From Schistocerca nitens (Eukaryota > Arthropoda > Insecta > Orthoptera > Acrididae): a stretch of 64,000 nucleotides of DNA. The stretch is from the NCBI RefSeq assembly GCF_023898315.1, contig NC_064615.1:9842501-9906500 (forward strand), given 5' to 3'. The notes under the pieces were generated by a model. That model was not told the DNA's origin and did no database searches. It was given only the letters and a program-made list of their open reading frames with translations. Shown piece by piece: positions 12,330 through 23,710 of the stretch (its first letter is position 1; each line of letters opens with the position of its first letter). A program made the position numbers and the translations under genes.

Positions 12330-15300
12330 TTGTTGTTGTTGTCTTCAGTCCAGCGAATGGTTTGATGCAGCTCCCCATGCTACTCTATCCTGAGCAACCA
12401 TCTTCATCTCCCAGTACTTACTGCAACCTACATCCTTCTGAATCTGCTTAGTGTATTCCTCTCTCGGTCTCCCTCTACGATTTTTACTCTCCACGCTGCC
12501 CTCCAATGCTAAATTAGTGATCCCTTGATGCCTCAGAACATGTCCTACCAACCGGTCCCTTCTTCTTGTCAAGTTGTGCCACAAACTCCGCTTCTCCCCA
12601 ATTCTATTCAATACCTCCTTATTAGTTATGTGATCTACCCATCTAATCTTCAGCATTCTTCTGTAGCACCACATTTCGAAAGCTTCATTCTCTTCTTGTC
12701 CAAACTATTTATCGTCCATCTTTCACTTCCATACATGGCTACACTCTATACTAATACTTTGAGAAACTACTTCCTGACACTTAAATCTATACTCGATGTT
12801 AACTAATTTCTCTTCTTCAGAAACGCTATCCTTGGCATAGCCAGTCTACATTTTATATCCTCTCTACTTCGACCATCATCAGTTATTTTGCTCCCTAAAT
12901 AGCAAAACTACTTTACTACTTTAAGTGTCTCATTTCCTAATCTAATTCCCTCAGCATCACCCGACTTAATTCGACTATATTCCATTATCCTCGTTTTGCT
13001 TTTGTTGATGTTCATCTTATATCCTCCTTTCAAGACACTGTCCATTCCGTTCAACAGCTCTTCCAAGTCCTTTGCTGTCTCTGACAGAATTACAATGTCG
13101 TCGGCGAACCTCAACGTTTTTATTTCTTCTCCATGGATTTTTATACCTACTCCGAATTTTTCTTTTGTTTCCTTTACTGCTTGCTCAATATACAGATTGA
13201 ATAACATTGGGGACAGGCTACAATCCTGTTCACTCCCTTCCCAACAGCTGCTTCCCTTTCATGCCCCTCGACTCTTATAACTGCAATCTGGTTTCTGTAC
13301 AAATTGTAAATAGCCTTTCGCTCCCTGTATTTTACCCCTGCCACCTTTAGAATTTGAAAGAGAATATTTCATGCTACATTGTCAAAAGCTTTCTCTAAGT
13401 CTACAAATGCTAGAAATGTAGCTGTGCCTTTCCTTAATCTATTTTCTGAGATAAGTCGTAGGGTCAGTACTGCCTCACGTGTTGCAACATTTCTGCGGAT
13501 TCAAACTGATCTTCACCGAGATCGGCTTCTATCAGTTTTTCCCTTCGTCTGTAAATAATTCGCAATAGTATTTTGCAGCTGTGACTTATTAAACTGATAC
13601 TTCGGTAATTTTCACATCTGTCAACACCTGCTTCCTTTGGGATTGGAATTATTATATTCTTCTTGAAGTCTGAGGGTATTTCGCCTGTCTCATACATCTT
13701 GCTCACCAGATGGTAGAGTTTTGTCAGGACTGGCTCTCCCAAGGCCGTCAGTAATTCCAATGGAATGTTGTCTACTCCCGGGGCCTTGTTTCGACTCAGG
13801 TCTTTCAGTGTTCTGTCAAACTCTTCACGCAGTATCGTATCTCCCATTTCATCTTCATCTACCTCCTCTTCCATTTCCATAATATTGCCCTCAAGTATAT
13901 CGCCCTTGTATAGACCCTCTATATACTCCTTCCACCTTTCTGCTTTCCCTTCTTTGCTTAGAACTAAGTTTCCATCTGAGCTCCTAATATTCATACAAGT
14001 GGCTCTCTTTTCTCCAAAGGTCTCTTTAATTTTCCTGTAGGCGATATCTATCTTATCCCTAGTGAGATAAGCCTCTACATCCTTACATTTGTCCTCTAGC
14101 CATCCCTGCTCAGCCATTTTGCACTTCCTGTCGATCTCATTTTTGAGACGTTTGTATGCCCTTTTGCCTGCTTCATTTACTGCGTTTTCTCCTTTCATCA
14201 ATTAAATTCAATATTTCTTCTGTTACCCAATGATTTCTACTGGCCCTCGTCTTTTTACCTACTTGATCCTCTGCTGCCTTCACTACTTCATCCCTCAGAG
14301 CTACCCATTCTTCTTCTACTGTATTTCTTTCTCTCATTATTGTCAATTGTTCCCTTATGCTCTCCCTGCAACTCTGTACAACCTCTAGTTTAGTCAATTT
14401 ATCCAGGTCCCATCTCCTTAAATTCACACCTTTTTGCGGTTTCTTCAGTTTTAATCTACACTTCATAACCAATAGATTGTGGTCAGAGTCCACATCTGCC
14501 CCTGGAAATGTCTTACAATTTAAAACCTGGTTCCTAAATCTCTGTCTGACCATTATATAATCGATCTGATACCTTCTAGTATCTCCAGGATTCTTCAACG
14601 TCTACAACCTTCTTTTATGATTCTTGAACCAAGTGTTAGCTATGATTAAGTTATGCTCTGTGCAAAATTCTACCAGACGGCTTCCTCTTTCATTTCTCTC
14701 CCCCAATCCATATTCACCCACTATGTTTCCTTCTCTCCGTTTTCCTACTACCGAATTCCTGTCACCCATCACTATTAAATTTTCGTCACCCTTGACTACC
14801 TGAATAATTTCTTTTATCTCATCATACATTTCATCAATGTCTTCATCATCTGCAGAGCTGGTTGGCATATAAACTTGTACTACTGTAGTAGGCGTGGGCT
14901 TCGTGTCTATCTTGGCCACAATAATGCGTTCACTATGCTGTTTGTAGTAGCTTACCCGCACTCCTATTTTTTTTATTCATTATTATACCTACTCCTGCAT
15001 TACCCCTACTTGATTTTGTATTTATAACCCTGTATTCACCTGACCAAAAGTCTTGTTCCTCCTGCCACCGAACTTCACTAATTCACACTGTATCTAACTT
15101 CAACCTATCCATTTCCCTTTTTAAATTTTCTAACCTACCTGCCCGTTTAAGGGATCTGACATTCCACTCTCCGATCCGTAGAACGGCAGTTTTCTTTTTC
15201 CTGATAACGACGTCCTCTTGAGTAGTCGCCGCCCGGAGATCCGAATGAGGGACTATTTTACCTCCGGTATATTTTACCCAAGAGGACGCCATCATCATTT

Positions 15301-15610
15301 AACCATACAGTAAAGCTGCATGCCCTCGGTAAAAATTACGGCTGTAGTTTCCCCTTGCTTTCAGCCGTTCGCAGTACCAGCACAGCAAGGCCGTTTTGGT
15401 TAATGTTACAAGGCCAGATCAGTCAATCATCCAGACTGTTGCCCCTGCAACTACTGAAAAGGCTGCTGCCCCTCTTCAGGAACCACACGTTTGTCTGGCC
15501 TCTCAACACATACCCCTCCGTTGTGGTTGCACCTACGGTACGGCCATCTGTATCGCTGAGGCACGCAAGCCTCCCCACCAACGGCAAGGTCCATGGTTCA
15601 TGAGGGTAGG
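12330..15610 (-). mobile_element. RTE-type LINE, near full length, inserted in the PLE
   Basis: A 3281-bp unit on the minus strand with, from its 5' end at 15610, about 310 bp of 5' UTR, a long endonuclease-RT coding region, and a 3' end in CAA repeats at 12330. ACAATGGATACG is repeated at 12318-12329 and 15611-15622. It is the most complete copy of the commonest LINE family here; others are at 9.1, 34.9, 41.0-46.2 and 51.0 kb. Its 5' UTR is shared almost word for word with the copy starting at 40999, so the 5' end is real. Confidence 0.95.
12345..15298 (-). pseudogene. RTE LINE endonuclease-reverse transcriptase, broken
   Basis: The start is taken at 15298 (MMMASSWVKYTGGK), the first methionine after the conserved 5' UTR. 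Order: apurinic-type endonuclease N-terminus (LRIGEWNVRSLKRAGRLENL), the VVQVYMPTSSADDEDI strand and NLIVMGDRNSVVG (normally GDxN), the YQIDYIMVRQRF and DVDSDHNLLV blocks, a linker, then RT with APGVDNIPLELL, NYRSISLISHSCKIL, the palm RFADDIVILS, YKMNINKSKT, and the C-terminal WCYRRMLKIRWVDH and HVLRHQGI blocks. About five or six frameshifts and stops break it; a stretch near 14.97-15.08 kb and one near 13.2-13.46 kb are out of frame. Expected intact length is near 1000 residues. Confidence 0.88.
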
Positions 15611-15622
15611 ACAATGGATACG

Positions 15623-16183
15623 ACCCGAAGTTAATTGACCAAATTGTTAGGAAAAAAACAGCTGTAAAATGTTCAACCTTAGAAGATAACAGGGCTAAAA
15701 AGAACGAGGGTAATAACTTTGTTTCTATTCCATTTTTGGGGAACGTATCATAGAATATAAGAAGACTTCAACAGAAACAATACGGTTACAGAGTTGCCTT
15801 TTCCGTAAATAATAGCCTGAAACAAAGAGTGATTCATACTATTTGAGCACGGGAAGAACTTGGCACTAAATCTGGAGTTTAAAAAATTACTTGTAACGAC
15901 TGCCCAAACTATTACATTGGACAGACAGGTAGACCCATTAAAGTAAGGTAGAAAGAACACATGTTAGGTAAAAATGGGGAAAACGTTCATAATTCCACGT
16001 TTGCCGAACATCTATGACTCACATCATACGCCACGTAAACTGGACGATGTAGAATTGCTTCATGATGCGATTAAGAGTTACAAACTGGACCTGCTCGAAG
16101 AATTAGAGATTTTCAAACACCTGTCTCAGATAGATGGTTTTGTTCTTAATGAACAAGTGCATCTTAGATACAAAAATTTTTAG
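15623..16183 (+). pseudogene. PLE linker and GIY-YIG endonuclease, broken
   Basis: After the RTE insertion the PLE resumes with LIDQIVRKK-like sequence, then reaches CPNYYIGQTGRPIKVR, the GIY-YIG core in its PLE form, followed by STFAEHL and LDLLEELEIFKH, ending at the stop after RYKNF (16183). PLEs with this nuclease (EN+) cut target DNA with it. Stops and frame changes occur upstream of the core. Confidence 0.85.
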
Positions 16184-16212
16184 ACAGTTCCAAACCCCAC
16201 CTTGCTTTAATA

Positions 16213-17634
16213 CACTCCTGGAAACTGAAATAAGAACACCGTGAATTCATTGTCCCAGGAAGGGGAAACTTTATTGACACATTCCTGGGGTCAGACACAT
16301 CACATGATCACACTGACAGAACCACAGGCACATAGACACAGGCAACAGAGCATGCACAATGTCGGCACTAGTACAGTGTATATCCACCTTTCGCAGCAAT
16401 GCAGGCTGCTATTCTCCCATGGAGACGATCGTAGAGATGCTGGATGTAGTCCTGTGGAACGGCTTGCCATGTCATTTCCACCTGGCGCCTCAGTTGGACC
16501 AGCGTTCGTGCTGGACGTGCAGACCGCGTGAGACGACGCTTCATCCAGTCCCAAACATGCTCAATGGGGGACAGATCCGGAGATCTTGCTGGCCAGGGTA
16601 GTTGACTTACACCTTCTAGAGCACGTTGGGTGGCACGGGATACATGCGGACGTGCATTGTCCTGTTGGAACAGCACGTTCCCTTGCCGGTCTAGGAATGG
16701 TAGAACGATGGGTTCGATGACGGTTTGGATGTACCGTGCACTATTCAGTGTCCCCTCGACGATCACCAGTGGTGTACGGCCAGTGTAGGAGATCGCTCCC
16801 CACACCATGATGCCGGTTGTTGGCCCTGTGTGCCTCGGTCGTATGCAGTCCTGATTGTGGCGCTCACCTGCACGGCGCCAAACACGCATACGACCATCAT
16901 TGGCACCGAGGCAGAAGCGACTCTCATCGCTGAAGACGACACGTCTCCATTCGTCCCTCTATTCACGCCTGTCGGGACACCACTGGAGGCGGGCTGCACG
17001 ATGTTGGGGCGTGAGCGGAAGACGGCCTAACGGTGTGCGGGACCGTAGCCCAGCTTCATGGAGACGGTTGCGAATGGTCCTCGCCGATACCCCAGGAGCA
17101 ACAGTGTCCCTAATTTGCTGGGAAGTGGCGGTGCGGTCCCCTACGGCACTGCGTAGGATCCTACGGTCTTGGCGTGCATCCGTGCGTCGCTGCGGTCCGG
17201 TCCCAGGTCGACGGGCACGTGCACCTTCCGCCGACCACTGGCGACAACATCGATGTACTGTGGAGACCTCACGCCCCACGTGTTGAGCAATTCGGCGGTA
17301 CGTCCACCCGGCCTCCCGCATGCCCACTATACGCCCTCGCTCAAAGTCCGTCAACTGCACATACGGTTCACGTCCACGCTGTCGCGGCATGCTACCAGTG
17401 TTAAAGACTGCGATGGAGCTCCGTATGCCACGGCAAACTGGCTGACACTGACGGCGGCGGTGCACAAATGCTGCGCAGCTAGCGCCATTCGACGGCCAAC
17501 ACCGCGGTTCCTGGTGTGTCCGCTGTGCCGTGCGTGTGATCATTGCTTGTACAGCCCTCTCGCAGTGTCCGGAGCAAGTATAGTGGGTCTGACACACCGG
17601 TGTCAATGTGTTCTTTTTTCCATTTCTAGGAGTG
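16213..17634 (-). mobile_element. Tc1-type DNA transposon, full length, broken transposase
   Basis: Termini CACTCCTGGAAACTGAAA (left) and CACTCCTAGAAATGGAAA (right, complement) are inverted repeats of about 28 bp with some mismatches. TA lies outside each (16211-16212 and 17635-17636). The 1422-bp length is normal for Tc1. GC content is clearly higher than the surrounding AT-rich PLE, as expected for a different lineage. It lies just downstream of the PLE nuclease stop. Confidence 0.93.
16368..17390 (-). pseudogene. Tc1-type transposase, one frameshift
   Basis: Start at 17390 (MPRQRGREPYVQLTDFERG), giving about 340 residues. The N-terminal half holds two helix-turn-helix DNA-binding motifs (RGRIVGMREAGWTYRRIAQ and ATSQQIRDTVAPGVSARTI). 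The second frame holds the DDE core: VWGAISYTGR, VLFQQDNARPH (second D) and SPDLSPIEHVWDWM (E). Between that D and E I count 32 residues rather than the usual 34. A single frame change between about 16890 and 16960 separates the halves, in the region of the first catalytic D. The longer upstream reading in the N-terminal frame is not needed. Confidence 0.9.
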
Positions 17635-17636
17635 TA

Positions 17637-18560
17637 TAATATAGTGTGGCTGACTAGACGTTAGATTTCTTGCCTGTTGATGCCGGTGAAATGCGCTTTT
17701 CCTGTCTTGTTAGGATTTTACGTATTTTTGATGTATGTTTTCGATGTGTATGTGTGGTTAATTGACTATTGTGTTTTTTTTTTCACAACGACAGATGGTT
17801 TCGTTTTACTTTAACACTTTGGTTGTTTTCGCTAGTATGTATTTTATCGTTTACGTTACGCGAGTTTCTTGCGCATAACACTAGTGCCCTCTCTCGTTAG
17901 AAGTGTTCTATAACGCGAGTTTCATCTGCTTGACTCTAGGACACAGGTAAATTGGTTTCATATTTTCTATTTTACATAGATGTTTTTAAATGGTTCTGAT
18001 ATGTTTTATTTATTAAGACAGAAGGTTTGACGTAGCACAACTTTTAATAATTTTGTTGCGCTTCTGCATGTATCCATGGATTTTAATGTGCGCTAGTGTC
18101 TAGCGCATACCACAGGGACCCTCTCTCGGCGAAACTGTCTGCCGTAGGGCTTACACACTCTCGTCACGATAGTTCATAGGTGAAGCACGGATGCTGAACT
18201 GTGTTCGCATCGACCCTGTGCCCATAATCATGTTGCATAAATGGAGATGATGTCTTAACTACAGACGACGCCTTTGGCACAATTGCTTTATTAATCTCCA
18301 TTGCAGGATGTAATTTTAGTAAGTGACTTAAAGTGCTTGTGCCTGTAATACTCTGGTAATTTTACGGTTACTTAAGCTATAGTGTTTTTTGTTTTTCATT
18401 TCCAATACTACGTTTTTGCTAATGAAAGTGTCTTCTTGTTCAGGATATTTTACTTCTGATGAAGGTATATTTATATATACCGAAACCTTGGTCAAGAATT
18501 TTAATAAATCCTGCAACTGTTTTGGCTGTCGTCATTTGCCGTGAAGAATTTCAACAGTTG
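17637..18560 (+). mobile_element. PLE 3' non-coding terminal region
   Basis: Follows the PLE nuclease directly once the Tc1 insertion is removed. Non-coding, and includes the hammerhead at 18441-18513. PLE ends are often repeated (pLTRs); I did not find the partner copy upstream of the RT, so the true 3' end (taken near 18560) is approximate. Confidence 0.6.
18441..18513 (+). ncRNA. Hammerhead ribozyme (type I) in PLE terminal region
   Basis: All conserved core parts are present and in order. Stem I: CAGGAT (18441-18446) pairs with ATCCTG (18508-18513), then an internal loop, then CTT/AAG next to the core. CTGATGA is at 18456-18462. Stem II is the hairpin GGTATATTTATATATACC (18464-18481). 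GAA is at 18482-18484. Stem III is ACC-TT-GGT (18485-18492). The predicted cleavage base is C at 18493. A very short stem III and an internal loop in stem I are typical of the hammerheads known from PLEs. The strand matches the PLE coding strand. Activity is untested. Confidence 0.85.
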
Positions 18561-19393
18561 CTGTTTCAGCCATGTTTAAAATCTTGGGATTCTTAAGAAC
18601 CTGTTTCTCACTCCTCTGATTTTTATTCAAATTTTTACATGTGTTCAATTGAGAATTTCGTTCTCTAACGAAGTAAGTTTCGCCTTCAAAGAGAGATCTA
18701 CTACATATTTATACGAGAGTTGTGCAAAGAGACAATAAATTACCATTGGAATTAATGGGACATCCTTTCTTTTAAATTGTATTTTCAGCTTGTAAGGTTG
18801 AGGGGTTGCACACTACTCTCTCACTTTAATAACACTGTCAGTAAGATTAAAATTCATATTTTAGGTCATGATCTCAGTGTTCCCCAGTACTAAATCCTGT
18901 ATGTGTGGTTTACGACTTTTTGACATTGGGAAATTGCTGGCAGAATGTTCTTATAACTGCATGTGTAACCCGTAGAGAACTTTCACCCAAAAGGCCGTAG
19001 TGGAGGCAATGGAGAACAGGGAGAGAGATGAATGGGGGGCCGCAAATGCTGAGTGCGATGACCTGTCTGTGACTGATTCTGAGAACCAGCCCACAGAGGA
19101 CAGGGATTTCTGGCCGAAGCTCCCTCCTCCTTCCACTTAGAGACGGACAGAAGGGCACCAGTTCGCAAAACAGGTTGTCTGAGCCCAGCAGCAGACCATT
19201 GGGAAGGCAGCTGGATAGCAGAAAGTGAGTGAAGGAAGCCATTTAAGAGAGACTGTTGTACACTGAGCTTTTCTGCAAATGATGGGAAAGTCATAAAACT
19301 ATGTGCATTCTTCTTCATGATAGAAGCTGGACGATACAGACAAAGCCGATGGTGTATGTGTTTAGTGGAAACAGAACTGTAATTCCCTCTCTG
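18561..19393. other. Unassigned spacer
   Basis: Three overlapping minus-strand frames (18910-19318) read the same bases in different phases and show no domain; I treat them as chance. Confidence 0.4.
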
Positions 19394-20110
19394 ATTAGAT
19401 TAGATTAGTACTTGTTCCATAGATCATGAATGTGGAACGTGTCAGGTTAATACAAGGTGTCTATACAAGATATTACATTACACAAAATATTACATGACAG
19501 TTAATAGTTTTAATTTTTTTGTGGGGGTTGGGGAAATTACCCACTAACTATATCCAAAAATTCATCTAATGAGTAGAAGGAGTTGCCATTAAGAAATTAT
19601 TTTAATTTACTTTTAAATGTTATATGGCTATCTGTCAGACTTTTGATGCTATTAGGTAAGTGACCAAAGACTTTTGTGGCAGCATAATTTACCCCCTTCC
19701 GAGCCAAAGTTAGATTTAACAAATGGTCCTGAGCGCTATGGGACTCAACTGCTGTGGTCATCAGTCCCCTAGAACTTAGAACTACTTAAACCTAACTAAC
19801 CTAAGGACATCACACACGTCCATGCCCGAGGCAGGAATCGAACCTGCGACCGTAGCTGTCGCACGGTTCCGGACTGCGCGCCTAGAACCGCGAGACCACC
19901 GCGGCCGGCAGTTAGATTTAACCTTGAGTAGTGAAGATCATCCTTTATCCTAGTGTAAGTAGCCATATACACTGCTATCACTTTTGAATCCGTTCGGACG
20001 CCAGAAAGTCGCCAGGTTCTTTCAGAGAGCGATAAAAACGTATATATCATGGGTAGGACTGTCTGGGAAGCTTAACAGCCTTGTTTCAGAAATTGGAAAT
20101 GTTAGGCCAA
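19394..20110 (-). mobile_element. LINE 3' fragment with AATCT-type tail
   Basis: On the minus strand the piece encodes LARKGVNYAATKVFGHLP-like sequence and a FxSLDEFL block, the C-terminal end of many CR1/L2-like RT proteins (QKGVYYAGIKIFNxLP). It then passes through 3' UTR to a TAATCTAATC repeat at 19394-19409. A SINE at 19721-19909 splits it. A second copy of the same 3' end lies at 39110-39250. Upstream limit approximate. Confidence 0.65.
19721..19909 (-). mobile_element. tRNA-headed SINE with 13-bp target duplication
   Basis: On the minus strand it starts GCCGGCCGCGGTGG and has a B box GGTTCGATTCC, the body TTAGGTTTAAGTAGTTCTA and the tail GACTGATGACC...CTCAGGACCATTT. AGTTAGATTTAAC is duplicated at 19708-19720 and 19910-19922. 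Same family as 23711, 33022 and 36596. Confidence 0.93.
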
Positions 20111-20896
20111 GAAAGATTATGTATCTCTGTACATGAATGATTAAGGTCCCATATAGGTAGATATGTTTTCGCCAAAAACATGGTCATGCTTACCGTGAGA
20201 ATGACAGCTCCCTGCTCTAAAATCTTCTTTTTTCAGACAAGAGAGATTTGGGGTCATTGATTGGCTCCTCTCAGAATATGGCGAGTGCAAGATTGCTGCC
20301 CCAGTGTGGGAACCCCGTTGCTGTGTCTGGATTGCCTACCAGGCCAACAGAACGTTCAAGAGGGGGATCCAATGAATAGAGGATAGTGAAATTGGTTTGT
20401 ACAATGCCGGGGGTGGTTTCGTTTTTGCTAATTCAGCTCCTGTACCGAAGCTTGGTGGAAAGTGGTGATTCCTTGCTTTCTTCGTCTTCTGGTCCTCCCC
20501 TGGTGGAGAACTCGAGGTGTTTCCCTCGTGGGTGAGACTTGTCGGCTGTATCTTCTGATGGACTAGAGCCAGTGGTAGTTTCCAACTGTACTAACACTGG
20601 GACTGCATATCATCTCGGACACATCGAGTGTCACAGGGCTGATCTTATTCGTCCTGAGTCGGTCGTCTGACGTTTGACAATTCCAACACTTCCGTCGTGC
20701 CTTTGAGTCAAATTGGTTTGGTCAGGCCAGCTAAGGTGTGCACCTCACTCTGAAATCTGATAGGACTTCAGGGCTCTGATAGGGAAGTTTCTCGAGTGCT
20801 AATAATCAGAACGCCAGACGGCCTAGTCTGCATATTTTCGTGGACGCGTCAGAACGTACAGCTGCCGCAGCGCACCTCTCCTCGCGCAAGGCGTTT
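20111..20896. other. Unassigned spacer
   Basis: No recognised coding or repeat structure. Confidence 0.4.
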
Positions 20897-22790
20897 CTAC
20901 ATCTACATTTATACTCCGCAAGCCACCCAACGGTGTGTGGCGGAGAGCACTTTAGTGCCACTGTCATTACCTCCCTTTCCTGTTCCAGTCGCGTATGGTT
21001 CACGGGAAGAACGACTGCCGGAAAGCCTCCGTGCGCGCTCTAATCTCTCTAGTTTTGCATTCGTGATCTCCTCGGGAGGTATAAGTAGGGGGAAGCGATA
21101 TATTCAATACCTCATCCAGAAACGCACCCTCTCGAAACCTGGACAGCAAGATACACCGCGATGCAGAGCGCCTCTCTTGCAGAGTCTGCCACTTGAGTTT
21201 GCTAAACATCTCCGTAACCCTATCACGCTTACCAAATAATCCTGTCACAAAACGCGCGGCTCTTCTTTGGATCTTCTCCATCATCTCTTTCAAACCGATC
21301 TGGTACGGATCCCACACTGATGAGCAATACTCAGGTATAGGTCGAACGAGTGTTTTGTAAGCCACCTCCTTTGTTGATGGACTACATTTTTTTTCCTTGG
21401 ACACTTATTTCGATGTCAGCCATGTTTTCGTTTGTGCGAGGATTTAGAAAAGGAATTGCAGTGCGGTCTTCCTCTGTGAAACAGCTTTGGATAAAGGTGT
21501 TTGGTATTTCAGCTTTAACGTGTCATCCTCTGTTTCAATGCCATCATCATCATCCCAGAGTGTCTGGATATGTTGTTTCGATCCACGTACTGATTTAACG
21601 TAAGACCAGAACTTCCTAGGATTTTCTGTCAAGTCGGTACATAGAATTTTACTTTCGAATACACTGAACGCTTCACGTATAGGCCTCCTTACGCTAAACG
21701 TTGACATCGTTTAGCTTCTGTTTGTCTGAGAGGCTTTGGCTGCGTTTTAACTTGTAGTGAAGCTCTCTTTGCTTTCGCAGAAGTTTCCTAACTTTGTTGT
21801 TGAACCACGGTGGGTTTTTCCCATCCCTCACAGTTTTACTCGGCACGTACCTGCCTAAAAGACATTTTACGATTGCCTTGAACTTTTTCCATAAACACTC
21901 AACATTGTCAGTGTCGGAACAGAAATTTTCGTTTTGGTCTGTTAGGTAGTCTGAAATCTGCCTCCTTGTTAATCTTGCTAAACAGATAAACCTTCCTCCC
22001 TTTTTTTATATTCCTATTTAGTTCCATATTCAGGGATGCTGCAACGGCCTTATGATCACTGATTCCCTGTTCTGCGCTTACAGAGTCGAGAAGTTGGGGT
22101 CTGTTTGTTATCAGTAGGTCCAAGGTGTTGTCTCCATGAGTCGGTTCTCTGTTTAATTGCTCGAGGTAATTTTCGGATAGTGCATTCAGTATAATGTCAC
22201 TCGATGCTCTGTTCCTACCACCCATCCTAAACATCTTAGTGTCCCAGTCTATATCTGGTAAATTGAAATCTCCACCTAAGACTATAACATGCTGAGGAAA
22301 TTTATGTGAAATGTATTCCAGATTTTCTCTCAGTTGTTCTGCCACTAATGTTTCTGAGTCGGGAGGTCGGTAAAAGGAGCCAATTATTAACCTAGCTCGG
22401 TTGTTGAGTATAACCTACATCCATAATAATTCACAGGAACTATCCACTTCTATTTCACTACAGGATAAACTACTACTAACAGCGACAAACACGCCACCAC
22501 CGGTTGCATGCAATCTATCCTTCCTAAACACCGTCTGTGCCTTTGTAAAAATTTCGGCAGAATTTATCTCTAGCTTCAGCCAGCTTTCTGTACCTATGAC
22601 GATTTCAGCTTCGGTGCTTCCTATAAGCTTGAAGTTACGGTACTTTACCAACGCAGCTTCGACAGTTTACAATGACAATACCGATTGCTGCTTGGTTCCC
22701 GCATGTCCTGACTTTGCCCCGCACTCTTTGAGGCTGTTGCCTTTTCTGTACTTGCCCGAGGCCATCTAACTTAAACTGCTGCCACCTTAG
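20897..22790 (-). mobile_element. CR1-like LINE with the RT core deleted
   Basis: Minus strand. The 5' part encodes the endonuclease: YRNFKLIGSTEAEIVIGTES, the GGGVFVAVSS strand, QHVIVLGGDFNLPDIDWD and LLITNRPQLLD / GISDHKAV. Then comes the pre-RT linker (NPRKFWSYVKSV). Near 21395 the reading jumps straight to KCSPSTKEVAYKTLVRPI, so roughly 1 kb of RT fingers and palm is missing compared with the copy at 41411-43388. The 3' end has the usual ACATCTACAT-type microsatellite. Stops occur elsewhere too. It is the only copy of this family here that keeps its endonuclease. Confidence 0.88.
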
Positions 22791-23710
22791 TCAGGGTGAA
22801 GGCGTAAAGTATTGCTGCACTGGGGTAGGGTTGTTAAATGATATTCACAGCTCCCAGCTCTCAGGAGAACCATGGGTTGTGATGTATTCGATACTTCTTG
22901 ATTTCTTTTGAAATAAGTTGAGCGTTACAGTGAATTCTTGTGAACAAAGATTGCGTTGCAAAACCAATTAATTCAGGGGAGAATTAGTATAGCTTCCACC
23001 CTAATGTACGCTTTGCGTATCACACACCATTACTTAGCTGATTTGTATTCGTCATTTTTGTGTAAGATTTTCAGCTGGTTCTCCAGAAAGTTGCAGTTAG
23101 CAAAGATTTAACAAAAACTGTCATTATTTTTTTAAATTAAAGACGCCGCGTTTCTCATTCATACACCCTCTACTACTCCTGATTTTATTTTTTTGTGGTG
23201 GTGCATGGGCACACCAAGAATTTCAGGTTCAGTCTTAGTATGTTGGTTGATTTGATTATTAAATTGCGTTCTGAAAGTAATTACGAGCATAGGGCATCAA
23301 AAGCTCCATGTGTAAATTCACACAGGATTTGAAGATTATAGCTAAGATTATATTTTTCTTTGTTGAAAGGTAATAATATTTAGTTTGACTCAGACATATA
23401 TTTATGAATAAAGGAAGCGACAGCTTGCAACACTTGTTAAATGAAATTATCAGGAAACAGAGGAAGAAACTTCAAGAAAAGCATAACAAACGAAGACATT
23501 GGAATCGAATTTACAGCCGTACAGATGAGTACCCGAGTGTGTGAACGCAGATCCAGATGGACATCACATTCGGAGACAACTTAATTCCCATAGCTAATCT
23601 CCGTTACAAAAGCTAGAACCAGGTCTTTGAAAGCACCAGAAACTAGACGGAATAATGTGCTTTGGTAGCTTAGACTACGCACTGAGGAACAACTCTCGAA
23701 TGTTGTACGA
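22791..23710. other. Unassigned spacer
   Basis: AT-rich, no frame of note, no recognised repeat. Confidence 0.4.

Larger units (their letters stand above)
11185..18560 (+). mobile_element. Penelope-like element, split by an RTE LINE and a Tc1 transposon
   Basis: PLE coding on the plus strand occurs in three blocks: RT from about 11.3 to 12.3 kb, linker and GIY-YIG nuclease from 15.6 to 16.2 kb, and a 3' non-coding terminal region from 17.6 to 18.6 kb. The first gap is exactly an RTE LINE with a 12-bp duplication; the second is exactly a Tc1 element with TA duplication. The pieces are therefore one element of roughly 2.7 kb plus two later insertions. The frame has several breaks. The 5' boundary is approximate. 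Confidence 0.85.

Noticed and set aside
15355-15638. Plus-strand frames of 80-82 codons
   Set aside because: They lie antisense to the RTE 5' UTR in conserved non-coding sequence.
16241-17639. Plus-strand frames up to 156 codons
   Set aside because: Shadows of the GC-rich Tc1 transposase on the other strand.
18910-19318. Three overlapping minus-strand frames of 61-111 codons
   Set aside because: They read the same bases in different phases; no domain.
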